This document shows positions 31,952-41,256 of a DNA stretch of 64,000 bases, piece by piece. Origin of the DNA: Clostridia bacterium (GTDB lineage: Bacteria; Bacillota; Clostridia; Oscillospirales; Acutalibacteraceae); NCBI GenBank assembly GCA_017409845.1, contig JAFQRY010000011.1, positions 1-64,000 of the forward strand, read 5' to 3'. The position numbers and the translations under genes are program-made. Within the stretch, counting starts at the first letter, position 1. Every line of letters starts with the position of its first letter. The notes below the pieces were generated by a model, which saw only the letters and a list, made by a program, of their open reading frames with translations, searched no databases and had not been told where the DNA came from.

Positions 31952-33550
31952 ATGGATAAAAAGTATGTTATTTCCTACGACATCGGAACCACCGGCGTAA
32001 AAACCTGCCTTTTTTCAATCGGTGATGAAATCAATCTAATCAGTGCTGCTATGGAAGGCTATAAGCTCTATATTCTTCCCGACGGCGGTGCTGAGCAGGA
32101 CCCTGACGAGTGGTGGGCTGCTCTTTGTTCCACAACAAAAACCGTTTTTGAAAAATGCGATATAAAGCCTGAGCAGGTTGAGGGTATTTCATTCTGCTCA
32201 CAGATGCAGGGTCTTGTGCTTGTTGATAAAAACGGAAAGCCCGTTCACAGAGCATTCAGCTACATGGATCAGCGTGCAAAGAAGCAGATCAAAGAAGGCA
32301 TTGCAAACGGAATTCAGGTTGCGGGAGCAAATGTTTTCAAGCTTATTCCTTCTCTTATTATCACGGGTGCCGCCGCACTCAGCGTTAAGGATCCCGTATG
32401 GAAATATAACTGGATGAAGGAAAATGAGCCCGAAAACTTCAAAAAAATACATAAGTGGCTTGATGTCAAGGATTATCTTATCAGCCGCATGACCGACCGC
32501 TTCACAATGACGAGGGATTCCGCTTTCGGAACTCTTCTTTATGATATCCGCAAGGGTAAAGAAGGCTGGAGCAAAACAATCTGTAAGCTTCTCGGCGTTA
32601 ATCCCGAGCATCTTGCCGAAATTGTTGAAGCAACGGATAAGGTCGGTGTTCTGACTCCAAAAGCAGCCGCTGAGCTCGGTCTTGCACCCGGAACGGCAGT
32701 TTTCGGAGGAGGAGGAGATGCTTCTCTTATCGGTGTCGGTGCAGGCAGCGTTGAGATTGGCGAAACACATATTTATAACGGCACATCGGGCTGGGTTTCA
32801 ACCGTATGTGAAAAAAATGTTGTTGATACCTCGGCAATGATTGCAGCTATCATCGGTGCTCAGAAAGACAGCTTCAATTATTTTGCAGAGCTTGAAACGG
32901 CAGGCAAATGCCTTGAATGGGTAAAAGACCACCTTGCACTTGACGAAATCGGAATTTTCCTTGAAAAGACCGATGTTGTTCAGTCAACAGAAACAGTTTA
33001 CACAAGCCTTTATGACTATCTTTCAAAGGTTGTTGACGAAATTCCTGCAGGCAGCGGCGGAGTTATTTTCACTCCCTGGCTCCACGGTAACCGCTGTCCG
33101 TTTGAAGACCCCAATGCAAGAGGAATGTTCTTCAACATGAGCCTCGACACGGGCAAAACCGAGCTTATCCGTTCAGTTCTTGAAGGTGTCTGCATGCACA
33201 TGCGCTGGTTCCTTGAAACTCAGGATAAGAAGGTTAAAACCTCAAGCGTTATCCGCTTTGTAGGCGGCGGTGCACTTTCGGATGTTACCTGCCAGATTCT
33301 TGCAGATGTTACCGGCAGAACGGTTGAAACCGTTGACAGTCCTCAGAATGTAGGTGCTGTCGGTGCGGCGGTTATCATGGCGGTAGGTCTCGGAATCATT
33401 GATGATGTTTCCCATGCAAAAAGACTTATTCCCGCAAAGAAAACCTTTATTCCCAACGATAAAAACAAAGAGGTTTATGACCGTAACTATGAGGTTTATA
33501 AAACTCTTTACAAAAACAACAAAAAAGCATTCGCAGCTCTCAACGGCTGA
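31952..33550 (+). CDS. FGGY-family carbohydrate kinase (xylulokinase-like)
   Basis: The 532-residue protein is a sugar kinase of the xylulokinase/gluconokinase fold. It begins with the phosphate-1 motif SYDIGTTGVKTCLF and has DQRAKKQI, GGGGDASLIGVGAG (ADP site), NGTSGWVS and the C-terminal signature RFVGGGALSD. Length is normal. It probably phosphorylates a ketose or related sugar, such as xylulose; the substrate cannot be fixed from sequence. AGGAGG precedes the ATG. It is divergent from the GH4 gene, and a predicted lipoprotein gene follows. Confidence 0.85.
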   Translation: MDKKYVISYDIGTTGVKTCLFSIGDEINLISAAMEGYKLYILPDGGAEQDPDEWWAALCSTTKTVFEKCDIKPEQVEGISFCSQMQGLVLVDKNGKPVHRAFSYMDQRAKKQIKEGIANGIQVAGANVFKLIPSLIITGAAALSVKDPVWKYNWMKENEPENFKKIHKWLDVKDYLISRMTDRFTMTRDSAFGTLLYDIRKGKEGWSKTICKLLGVNPEHLAEIVEATDKVGVLTPKAAAELGLAPGTAVFGGGGDASLIGVGAGSVEIGETHIYNGTSGWVSTVCEKNVVDTSAMIAAIIGAQKDSFNYFAELETAGKCLEWVKDHLALDEIGIFLEKTDVVQSTETVYTSLYDYLSKVVDEIPAGSGGVIFTPWLHGNRCPFEDPNARGMFFNMSLDTGKTELIRSVLEGVCMHMRWFLETQDKKVKTSSVIRFVGGGALSDVTCQILADVTGRTVETVDSPQNVGAVGAAVIMAVGLGIIDDVSHAKRLIPAKKTFIPNDKNKEVYDRNYEVYKTLYKNNKKAFAALNG

Positions 33551-33579
33551 GATCTTCAGACATGAAAGGACAGATTACC

Positions 33580-34269
33580 ATGAAAAAATATTTTGCTCTT
33601 ATTCTCACATTCATTCTTATTTTCACTTGCTTTACAGCATGTAAGCCCACAATAAAAGACGGTGCGGTTGTTACCAACGCTGCAGGCGAAAACTTTGCTG
33701 CGGTTACAGAGGCAGACGGCGGAATCAAGAGAGACGGCGCAGGTAACCTTGTTGTTCTTGTAACTGACGAGGACGGCAGAAACGTTAAAGAAAACGGCGA
33801 AAATATAACTAAGGCAGTTGCTATTCAGCATGCTCTTGTTATCGGCGATACAATTGAAATGCCCGAATATTCAATTCAGATTCCCAACGGCTGGTCAGAC
33901 AGCATGAGCTTTGAAAACCTTGTTCTCAGCAAGGACGGCACCGCAGATAAGCTTACAATTTCGGTTATTGACGATAAATCATTCACCGATGTTGCCGCAG
34001 AACGCAGCTCACTTATCAATTCAACAAAAACAACCTTCTCAAACACAATTACAGACAGCAAGGGTATTGAAATCGGTGAAATCAAGGATGCACTTTTCTA
34101 TTCTGCATATGTTCCCGATGCAGGCAACGGTGCTGCAGTTTATCTTGCATTCATTCTTTTCGAGCATGCAGGCGATGTTTATTCATGCATGATCAATTCA
34201 AATACGGATATCTCGGCTTCAATTCCCGAAATTACCGAAATTATCAGCACAATCAACTTTGTTCACTAA
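33580..34269 (+). CDS. predicted lipoprotein of unknown function
   Basis: The start at 33580 gives MKKYFALILTFILIFTCFTA followed by the lipobox Cys (residue 21), so the 229-residue protein is probably a membrane-bound lipoprotein. The mature part has a variable segment rich in Gly, Asp and Asn (30-90) and then a domain with YSIQIPNGWSDS and FILFEHAGDVYSCMINS that looks like the PsbP/DcrB type fold. GAAAGGA lies nine bases upstream. It sits between the FGGY kinase and mreB (18 bp before mreB), so it may share their transcript. Function is unknown. Confidence 0.7.
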   Translation: MKKYFALILTFILIFTCFTACKPTIKDGAVVTNAAGENFAAVTEADGGIKRDGAGNLVVLVTDEDGRNVKENGENITKAVAIQHALVIGDTIEMPEYSIQIPNGWSDSMSFENLVLSKDGTADKLTISVIDDKSFTDVAAERSSLINSTKTTFSNTITDSKGIEIGEIKDALFYSAYVPDAGNGAAVYLAFILFEHAGDVYSCMINSNTDISASIPEITEIISTINFVH

Positions 34270-34287
34270 GATAAGGAGAAAAATATA

Positions 34288-35304
34288 ATGCTTTTCACAC
34301 AGGATATTGGTATAGATTTAGGCACCGCCAACACCCTTGTTTTTGTTAAGGGTAAGGGCATTGTTATCCGTGAGCCTTCTGTTGTTGCGGTTGACCAGAA
34401 GAGCAATCCCCCCAGGGTTGTTGCCGTAGGAACGGAGGCAAAGGAAATGATCGGCAGAACTCCCGGTTCAATTACCGCAGTCCGCCCTCTTAAAGACGGT
34501 GTTATTGCGGATTTTGAAATTACTGCCGAAATGATTGCCGCATTTATCAAAAGAACAACAAAAAGATCTCCGTTTTCAAGAATCAGAGTTCTTATCTGCA
34601 TTCCCTCGGGTGTTACCGAGGTTGAAAGAAAGGCTGTTTATGATGCCGCAAAGAGTGCAGGTGCAAAATATGTAAGCCTTATCGAAGAGCCCATGGCTGC
34701 TGCGATCGGTGCAGGTCTTCCCGTAAGCGAAGCAACGGGCAGCATGGTTGTTGATATCGGCGGCGGTACGGCAGAGGTTGCCGTTATTTCGCTCGGCGAT
34801 GTTGTTACCGCAAACTCAGCAAGAGTTGCAGGTGATAATTTTGACGAAGCAATTATTTCTTATATCAAGAAAAAATATAATCTTCTTATCGGCGAAAGAA
34901 CCGCAGAGGATATCAAAATCAAAATCGGTTCGGCTTATCCCTATGAGGGAGAAGGAACAATCAACATCAAGGGCAGAAATCTTATGGACGGTCTTCCCAA
35001 GAATGTTGACATCACAAGCGAAGAAATCCGTGAAGCACTTGCAGATCCCGTTTCACAGATTGTTGATTCAGTAAAATCAACTCTTGAAAAGACTCCTCCC
35101 GAGCTTGCTGCAGATATCATTGACCACGGCATTATGCTCACCGGCGGCGGAGCTCTTCTCAGAGGTCTTGATAAGCTTATCGCAACAGAAACAAAAATTC
35201 CCGTGCTTATTGCAACCAATCCTCTTGACTGCGTTGCAGACGGCACAGGCATCTGCCTTGAAAACGACAGCCTTAATATTACGGGCAACAAGAAATATAT
35301 CTAA
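34288..35304 (+). CDS. mreB: rod shape-determining protein MreB
   Basis: The 338-residue actin homologue forms membrane filaments that direct side-wall synthesis. Phosphate-1 [13 protein letters not shown], phosphate-2 [15 protein letters not shown] and the adenosine motif [12 protein letters not shown] are intact. Length is normal. AAGGAG precedes the ATG. mreC, mreD and mrdA follow on the same strand. Confidence 0.97.
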   Translation: MLFTQDIGIDLGTANTLVFVKGKGIVIREPSVVAVDQKSNPPRVVAVGTEAKEMIGRTPGSITAVRPLKDGVIADFEITAEMIAAFIKRTTKRSPFSRIRVLICIPSGVTEVERKAVYDAAKSAGAKYVSLIEEPMAAAIGAGLPVSEATGSMVVDIGGGTAEVAVISLGDVVTANSARVAGDNFDEAIISYIKKKYNLLIGERTAEDIKIKIGSAYPYEGEGTINIKGRNLMDGLPKNVDITSEEIREALADPVSQIVDSVKSTLEKTPPELAADIIDHGIMLTGGGALLRGLDKLIATETKIPVLIATNPLDCVADGTGICLENDSLNITGNKKYI

Positions 35305-35315
35305 GGAGATAAACG

Positions 35316-36158
35316 ATGATCCGCTTTTTGAAAAGCACTGCATTTAAAATATTTGCGGTTATTGCCGCAGCACTTCTTGCAGGTTCGGTTTTTGCCGTTT
35401 TGTCAAGGAGCGGTTCGTCGCCTCTGACGAGCGTAACAAGCTTCGTTTTCGGTCCTGTTTCAAGACTTTCATCCTATGTTGCGGCTGAATTTTCAAAGCT
35501 TCCCATTTCTTTTAAATCGTCATCAACGCTTGCAAAAGAGGTTGATGCATTAAAAAAGCAGGTCGATACTCTTACCGACCAGCTTGTTGAGCTTGAGCAG
35601 CTTCGCAACAAAAACGCACTTTATCAGGAATTCCTTGAAATCAAGGAAGCACATGCCGACTATAATTTTGCCGAGGCTGCCATAATCGGCAGGGATGCGG
35701 CGGATAATCTCGGCACATTTACTCTCAACAAGGGTTCAACTGCTGATATCAGCGTCAATGATCCCGTTATCTACGGAAAATATCTTGTCGGCGTTGTTTC
35801 ATCGGTAACACCGACCCAGTGTACGGTCAACACCATTCTTAATCCCAAGGTCAATGTCAGTGCATATGAAGTGAGAACCCGTGACCTCGGCTTTGTGACT
35901 TCAACTGTTGAACTTGCCCGTGAGGGTCATTGCCACATGCCCGGACTTTCATCCTCAACCGCCGTTACAGCAGGCGGAATTGTATGCACCTCAGGCGTCG
36001 GCGGAATATTTCCGAGAGACCTTATTATTGGTAATATCGTTGATGTTGTTGACGGTACGGTTGATATTTCCGCAAGTGCAATTATAGAGCCCGGCATTGA
36101 TTTTGCCGAGATAACCGATGTTTTCATCATCACTTCCTTTGACGGACAGACACAATAA
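35316..36158 (+). CDS. mreC: rod shape-determining protein MreC
   Basis: The 280-residue bitopic protein couples MreB inside to the wall synthases outside. It has an N-terminal membrane helix (FKIFAVIAAALLAGSVFAVL), a coiled coil (about 70-100: EVDALKKQVDTLTDQLVELE) and beta domains with AAIIGRDAADNLGTFTLNKG and SGVGGIFPRDLIIGNIVDV. AAGGAG precedes the ATG. A MITE-like repeat separates it from mreD. Confidence 0.96.
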   Translation: MIRFLKSTAFKIFAVIAAALLAGSVFAVLSRSGSSPLTSVTSFVFGPVSRLSSYVAAEFSKLPISFKSSSTLAKEVDALKKQVDTLTDQLVELEQLRNKNALYQEFLEIKEAHADYNFAEAAIIGRDAADNLGTFTLNKGSTADISVNDPVIYGKYLVGVVSSVTPTQCTVNTILNPKVNVSAYEVRTRDLGFVTSTVELAREGHCHMPGLSSSTAVTAGGIVCTSGVGGIFPRDLIIGNIVDVVDGTVDISASAIIEPGIDFAEITDVFIITSFDGQTQ

Positions 36159-36166
36159 ATTTAATT

Positions 36167-36268
36167 AAAATGAAAAGTGAATAATTGAGGGTGGGCGTTG
36201 CCCACACCCAAATAATAATCGGTCATAGGCGTTGCCTATCCGAAATTATTCATTTTTAATTATTCATT
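36167..36268. repeat. MITE-like AATGAA repeat inside the mre operon
   Basis: The element runs from AAAATGAAAAGTGAATAATT to AATTATTCATTTTTAATT and has inverted ends. The interior holds GGGTGGGCGTTGCCCACACC and ATAGGCGTTGCCTAT palindromes. It fills the mreC-mreD gap almost completely and leaves the 10 bp before the mreD start as the only spacer. Confidence 0.8.
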
Positions 36269-36278
36269 AAACAGTATT

Positions 36279-36797
36279 ATGACACTTGAATCATCACGAA
36301 AAAAGTTGATACTCCGCAGGATATGCCTTGCACTGATTTTACTGCTTATTTCCGTTCTTCAGAATACCGACGGATTTTTCCCGCAGTTTTTCGGCGTCAG
36401 GGCTTTGTTGCTTATACCTGCAGTTGTGTGCATTGCAATGTTTGAGCGTGATATTTTCGGAATGGTTTTCGGGCTTTTTGCAGGTGCATTATGGGATATC
36501 ACCGCATCCGGTGCAAGCTTTAATGCTCTTTTTTTGCTCACGGCAGGCTTCCTTTGCGGAACGCTGATTAACACAATCATGCGTAACAATGTTGTTACCG
36601 CATTTATTCTCTCAACCGCTCTCACATTGATTTACAATGTCGGATACTGGCTTTTCCATTATGTTTTCGGCGGACTTGATAAAGCGGTTTTCATGCTTTT
36701 GAGGTATTATCTGCCGTCTGTTGCCTACACGGTTGTGCTTGTGCCGCTTGTTTTCATAGTGATTCGTGCAACAGAGAAAAAGTTTGCTGAGAAATAA
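36279..36797 (+). CDS. mreD: rod shape-determining protein MreD
   Basis: The 172-residue protein is hydrophobic over its whole length with about five membrane helices, for example LILRRICLALILLLISVLQN and VCIAMFERDIFGMVFGLFAG. Family identity rests on size, topology and position between mreC and a class B PBP. The ATG at 36279 has no strong ribosome site because the repeat ends just before it (ATTAAACAGTATT), so expression may be weak or depend on read-through. Confidence 0.92.
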   Translation: MTLESSRKKLILRRICLALILLLISVLQNTDGFFPQFFGVRALLLIPAVVCIAMFERDIFGMVFGLFAGALWDITASGASFNALFLLTAGFLCGTLINTIMRNNVVTAFILSTALTLIYNVGYWLFHYVFGGLDKAVFMLLRYYLPSVAYTVVLVPLVFIVIRATEKKFAEK

Positions 36798-36829
36798 AAT
36801 AAACAATAAAAAGAAAAGGAGGTAAAACC

Positions 36830-38881
36830 GTGAATTTTAAAATAACTGCTAAAAGGCGGATTATTTCTGTTGTTTTCATGCTTGCCTTCTTTGTTTTTTT
36901 TGCCTTTGACCTTGTAAAAATTCAGATTATCGACGGCGAAAAATATGATGCCGCAAGCTCATCCGTTTCCGCATCAACTGCTCCGATTACCGCCGCAAGA
37001 GGTGAGATTGTTGATGAGCTCGGAAAACCCCTTGTCTATAATGACCAGGGCTATTCCGTTATTTTCGATGCCGCATATTTTCCCGCCTCCGGCAATCATG
37101 CTCAGAGAAATTCAATAATTCACTCACTTATAAAGCTTTTTGAAAGCAATTCACTTGTGTGGACGGATAATCTTCCTCTTGTTTTTGATGTAAACGGAGA
37201 AATTGCATTCAAAGAAGACAGCGAAAAGGAAATCAAGGAGATGAAGGGGAAAAACCTGCTTCGTCTTAATGATTATGCTACCGCACAAAACTGCTTTGAT
37301 GCTCTCATTGACCGCTATGAGCTTGAGAATTATTCCCCCGTGGATGCAAGAAAAATTTCTGCTGTCCGCTATGAAATGGAAAGATTATATTTCCGTATAG
37401 GAAATCCGTATACATTTGCCGTTGACGTACCCGAAGAGATTATTGCAAAAATCAAGGAAAACAGCACTTATTTCCAGGGCGTTGACGTTCAGGTTGTGCC
37501 CGTACGCAAATATGCCGACGGTGCACTTGCTCCTCATATTCTCGGCAGAATCGGTGCGATTGATGCCGACGAATACAACGAAAAGAAGAATGAAGGCTAC
37601 AAAATCACCGATCTTATCGGTAAAAGCGGAATTGAATCCGCAATGGAAAAATACCTTAAGGGTATTGACGGAGAAGCAACGATTTATACCGACGGTGAAG
37701 GCAACCGCACAACCGAGGTAACAACCGAGCCCATTCACGGCAATACTGTTGTTCTGACAATCAATGCAGGGCTTCAGGAGGTTACAAACGCTGCTCTTGA
37801 AAAGGCACTCCTCGACTATGCCGGAAAGCAGGGCAATATGGTTGAAAATGCAGGTGCTGCCGTTGTTATAAACTGCAAAACCGGTGCAATTCTTGCGTGT
37901 GCATCATATCCGACCTATGACATTTCGACCTACAGTGAAAATGCAGAAGCACTCAACACGGCACCCGGCTCACCCTTGTGGAACCGTGCACTTCTTTCGA
38001 CCTATGCAACGGGCTCAACAATGAAGCCCTCAGTTGCTGTTGCGGCTCTTGAAGAAGGAATTATTGATACGGAATACACCGTTTACTGCAGCGGAATGTA
38101 TAATTATCTCGGTCAGTATTTCAAGTGCGAGCAGGACCATGACAGCAGATTTGTTGATGTTGTTCACGCAATTGACGAATCCTGCAACACCTTTTTCTAT
38201 GAAGTAGGTCATCTGCTCGGTATTGAAAAAATGAATGAATACCGCACTCTTTTTGGTCTCGGCTCAAAGACGGGCTGCGAGCTCGGTGAGGCGGCGGGTG
38301 TTCTCGACAGCCCCGAATACCGTGCTTCGCTCAATCAGGAATGGCTTCCCGGCTTTACCGTTCAGTCGGCTATCGGTCAGGCAGGCAATCTTTTCACACC
38401 CATTCAGCTTGCAAATTACTGTGCCACCATTGCAAACGGCGGCACAAGATATAAAACTCATTTTGTAAAATGCATCAAAAACTATGATTATTCGGGTACA
38501 GTTCTCGAAACCAAACCCGAGGTAGTTGCAGAAACAGGCGTTTCTGCCGAAACTCTCAGCGTTGTAAAGCAGGGTATGCTCGAGGTTGGAACCACGGGCT
38601 ACTGTGCAAAATATTTTGCAGGGCTTCCCGTTGAGGTTGCCGCAAAAACCGGTACTTCTCAGGAAATCCGTAAGCTTGACGGTATTTCGGTCAAAATCAA
38701 CAACGGCTTCCTTATTTCATTTGCTCCCTATGAAAATCCCGAAATCGCTGTTGCGGTTGTCGGTGAGGGTATGACCTCGGGTGCATTTGTTGCTCCCGTT
38801 GTTGCTTCAATTGTTGATTATTATTTCGGTCAGACCGATACAATGGAAATTTATCAGACAGAAAATACGCTTATACCTTAA
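36830..38881 (+). CDS. mrdA: penicillin-binding protein 2 (class B transpeptidase)
   Basis: The 683-residue protein has one N-terminal membrane helix (VFMLAFFVFFAFDLVKI), the PBP dimerisation domain with RGEIVDELGKPLVYND, and a transpeptidase domain. Active-site motifs are intact: GSTMK (Ser near 395), SCN (near 449) and KTG (near 604). It crosslinks peptidoglycan during elongation in the MreBCD complex. The start is GTG at 36830 behind AGGAGG. A MinD-like gene follows after 10 bp. Confidence 0.95.
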   Translation: MNFKITAKRRIISVVFMLAFFVFFAFDLVKIQIIDGEKYDAASSSVSASTAPITAARGEIVDELGKPLVYNDQGYSVIFDAAYFPASGNHAQRNSIIHSLIKLFESNSLVWTDNLPLVFDVNGEIAFKEDSEKEIKEMKGKNLLRLNDYATAQNCFDALIDRYELENYSPVDARKISAVRYEMERLYFRIGNPYTFAVDVPEEIIAKIKENSTYFQGVDVQVVPVRKYADGALAPHILGRIGAIDADEYNEKKNEGYKITDLIGKSGIESAMEKYLKGIDGEATIYTDGEGNRTTEVTTEPIHGNTVVLTINAGLQEVTNAALEKALLDYAGKQGNMVENAGAAVVINCKTGAILACASYPTYDISTYSENAEALNTAPGSPLWNRALLSTYATGSTMKPSVAVAALEEGIIDTEYTVYCSGMYNYLGQYFKCEQDHDSRFVDVVHAIDESCNTFFYEVGHLLGIEKMNEYRTLFGLGSKTGCELGEAAGVLDSPEYRASLNQEWLPGFTVQSAIGQAGNLFTPIQLANYCATIANGGTRYKTHFVKCIKNYDYSGTVLETKPEVVAETGVSAETLSVVKQGMLEVGTTGYCAKYFAGLPVEVAAKTGTSQEIRKLDGISVKINNGFLISFAPYENPEIAVAVVGEGMTSGAFVAPVVASIVDYYFGQTDTMEIYQTENTLIP

Positions 38882-38891
38882 GGAGAAACTT

Positions 38892-39614
38892 ATGGCTCAG
38901 ATCATCCTTATCGCCTCGGGAAAAGGCGGCTCGGGAAAATCAACCTTTGTCAACGGAATATCAAACGCACTTGCCGATCTCGGAAAAAAAGTGCTTGCGG
39001 CTGATTGCGATATCGGTCTGCGTTCGCTTGACCTGATGTTCGGTGTGAGTGAAAAGGTTGTTTTCGACTGGGGTGACCTTCTTCTTGACAGATGCACCCG
39101 TGAGCAGGCAATTATTGAGGGAAAGGTTGATTTTCTTGCTGCTCCGAGAAGCTTTGACGACGGCTTCTCTCCCGAAACCGTTGCGAATCTTTTCAAATCG
39201 CTTTCTGATGATTATGACTACATAATTCTTGATGCTCCTGCAGGAATTGACAGGGGATTCAGGCTTGCCGCAGGTGCCGCCGACCGTGCAATTGTTGTTT
39301 CAACCGCAGACAGTGTTTGCGTGCGAAGCTGTGCAAGGGCATTTGATGAGCTCCGCAGACTTGAAATTGATGATACCCGATTGGTTATAAATATGTTTGA
39401 AGTCAAGCCCGCATGCAAGCATAAGCTGCTCAACATTGACCAGTGTATTGATGAAACGGGAGTTCAGCTTATCGGTGTTATTCCGAGAGATATCAACATC
39501 GGCTTCAGCTCCGTGACGGGCAAAGCTCCCGATGCGGATGCACCTTCATCACTTGCGTTCAACCGTATTGCAATGAGAATAACGGGCAAGCGGGTTCCGC
39601 TTATCTGTGAATAA
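38892..39614 (+). CDS. minD: MinD-like ParA-family ATPase
   Basis: The 240-residue protein carries the deviant Walker A KGGSGKSTFVNG, Walker B-like YIILDAPAGID and the switch segment ADCDIGLRSLDLMFG, all typical of MinD rather than Soj. It would position the division septum at mid-cell. No minC or minE follows; mnmE starts 10 bp behind it. The C-terminus (FNRIAMRITGKRVPLICE) is only weakly amphipathic compared with the usual MinD membrane helix. AGGAG precedes the ATG at 38892. Another role, such as a FlhG/MinD-like positioning ATPase, is possible. Confidence 0.85.
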   Translation: MAQIILIASGKGGSGKSTFVNGISNALADLGKKVLAADCDIGLRSLDLMFGVSEKVVFDWGDLLLDRCTREQAIIEGKVDFLAAPRSFDDGFSPETVANLFKSLSDDYDYIILDAPAGIDRGFRLAAGAADRAIVVSTADSVCVRSCARAFDELRRLEIDDTRLVINMFEVKPACKHKLLNIDQCIDETGVQLIGVIPRDINIGFSSVTGKAPDADAPSSLAFNRIAMRITGKRVPLICE

Positions 39615-39624
39615 GGAGATTGCC

Positions 39625-40992
39625 ATGGATAATAAAACAATTGCCGCCATTGCAACTCCGAATGCACCCGGCGGAATAGGAGTTATCCGCATTTCGGGCG
39701 AAAATGCACTTAAGGTTGCCGAAAAGATTTTCCGACCCGTCAGCGGAAATATGATTTCCGAAAGCAAGGGATACCGTGCCCATTTCGGTGATGTATATTA
39801 TAATAATGAAAAAATCGACGAGGCGGTCTGCCTCGTTTTTCGTGCTCCCGCAAGTTATACGGGAGAGGATGTTGCCGAGATTTCATGTCACGGCGGTCTT
39901 TATATAACAAAGCAGGTGCTCCGTGCAGCACTTGATGCAGGTGCACAGCCTGCCGAAGCGGGCGAATTCACGAAGCGAGCTTTCCTCAACGGTAAAATTG
40001 ACCTTGCCGCCGCTGAAAGTGTTATGTCACTTATCGGTGCATCAGGCAAGCAGGCTGCCTCCGCCGCACTCAACACCCTCGACGGCAATCTCAGCCGTGA
40101 AATCAGGGGAGTTGCCGATTCAATAATAGCAATCTGTGCTTCACTTGCTGCATGGGTTGATTATCCCGATGAGGATATAGAAGATACGGATGCAGGGGAT
40201 ATGCTTCCCGTATTTGAAAATGCAAAAAATTCTCTTGAAGAAATAATCCGTCGCTACGACTGTGGACGTGCTGTCACCGACGGAATAGATGCCGTTATTG
40301 TCGGCAAGCCCAATGTTGGAAAATCAACTCTGATGAATATGCTCACGGGCTTTGAGAGGTCGATTGTTACCGATATTGCAGGCACGACCCGTGATGTTGT
40401 TGAAGAGAGGATTGTTCTCGGAGAAATTATCATGCGTGTTGCCGACACGGCAGGTATCCGCGAAACCGAAAATGTTGTTGAAAATATAGGAGTCAATCTT
40501 GCAAAACGCCGACTTGAAAGAGCGGAGCTCGTTCTTGCGGTTTTTGACGGAAGCGAGCCTCTTACCGCGGACGACCTCGATATTATTGCACAATGCGATT
40601 CAAAAAGAGCGGTTGCTCTTCTTAATAAATCCGACCTGCCTCTTGCGGCAGACAGAAAAATTATTGAAAGTTCCTTTACCCATTGCGTTGAGCTTTCTGC
40701 TTCAACGGGAGAGGGAAGGGGAGAGCTTGAAATGGCTGTCAGAGAAATTTTTAAAACCAACGAATTCAACCCCAATGCGGCGTGCCTGACGAGTGAGCGT
40801 CAGAGACAATGCTGCGTGAATGCACTTGCAAGCATCGAAGAGGCAATTTCCGCAATCAATCTCGGTGTTACGCTTGATGCCGTCAATGTCTGTGCCGACT
40901 GTGCGATTGATGCACTTCTTCAGCTCACGGGTGAAAAAGCCACTTCGGCGGTTGTTGATGAGGTTTTCTCAAGATTTTGTGTGGGAAAATAA
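39625..40992 (+). CDS. mnmE: tRNA modification GTPase MnmE
   Basis: The 455-residue protein works with MnmG to put the aminomethyl group on U34 of several tRNAs. It has an N-terminal folate-binding domain (TIAAIATPNAPGGIGVIRIS), G1 VGKPNVGKST (near 227), the potassium-loop and DIAGTTRD, DTAG, and the C-terminal FCVGK whose Cys is needed for catalysis. AAGGAG precedes the ATG at 39625. The gene pair mnmE-mnmG is split here by 264 bp that contain a repeat remnant. Confidence 0.97.
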   Translation: MDNKTIAAIATPNAPGGIGVIRISGENALKVAEKIFRPVSGNMISESKGYRAHFGDVYYNNEKIDEAVCLVFRAPASYTGEDVAEISCHGGLYITKQVLRAALDAGAQPAEAGEFTKRAFLNGKIDLAAAESVMSLIGASGKQAASAALNTLDGNLSREIRGVADSIIAICASLAAWVDYPDEDIEDTDAGDMLPVFENAKNSLEEIIRRYDCGRAVTDGIDAVIVGKPNVGKSTLMNMLTGFERSIVTDIAGTTRDVVEERIVLGEIIMRVADTAGIRETENVVENIGVNLAKRRLERAELVLAVFDGSEPLTADDLDIIAQCDSKRAVALLNKSDLPLAADRKIIESSFTHCVELSASTGEGRGELEMAVREIFKTNEFNPNAACLTSERQRQCCVNALASIEEAISAINLGVTLDAVNVCADCAIDALLQLTGEKATSAVVDEVFSRFCVGK

Positions 40993-41198
40993 TTTATCTG
41001 AGTTTTGCAGGAGTGAATCACGAATTTGCTCATTTTCTTTGTTTATTATTCTTTATTATAATAAAAACTTGAAATTATAATTCTCTTATCGCATTAAAAC
41101 AGCGATTTTCGATTACAGCCGATAGAAATTTTCTGGATGATGCTCAGTTCATTTCAGATTACGCAATCGTCTGTAAACGAGAGGTCATTTTTTCATAA

Positions 41199-41246
41199 AA
41201 TCGGGTAAGGGCAGAGTCCTTCCAAAATTTTTTCATTTATTATAAG
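41199..41246. repeat. remnant of AATGAA/GGGTAAGGGC repeat
   Basis: AAATCGGGTAAGGGCAGAGT and the following CCTTCC are the reverse complement of the sequence near 14814. The remainder of the 264-bp gap between mnmE and mnmG is AT-rich, with no convincing gene or RNA. Confidence 0.6.
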
Positions 41247-41256
41247 TGGTGTTTCT

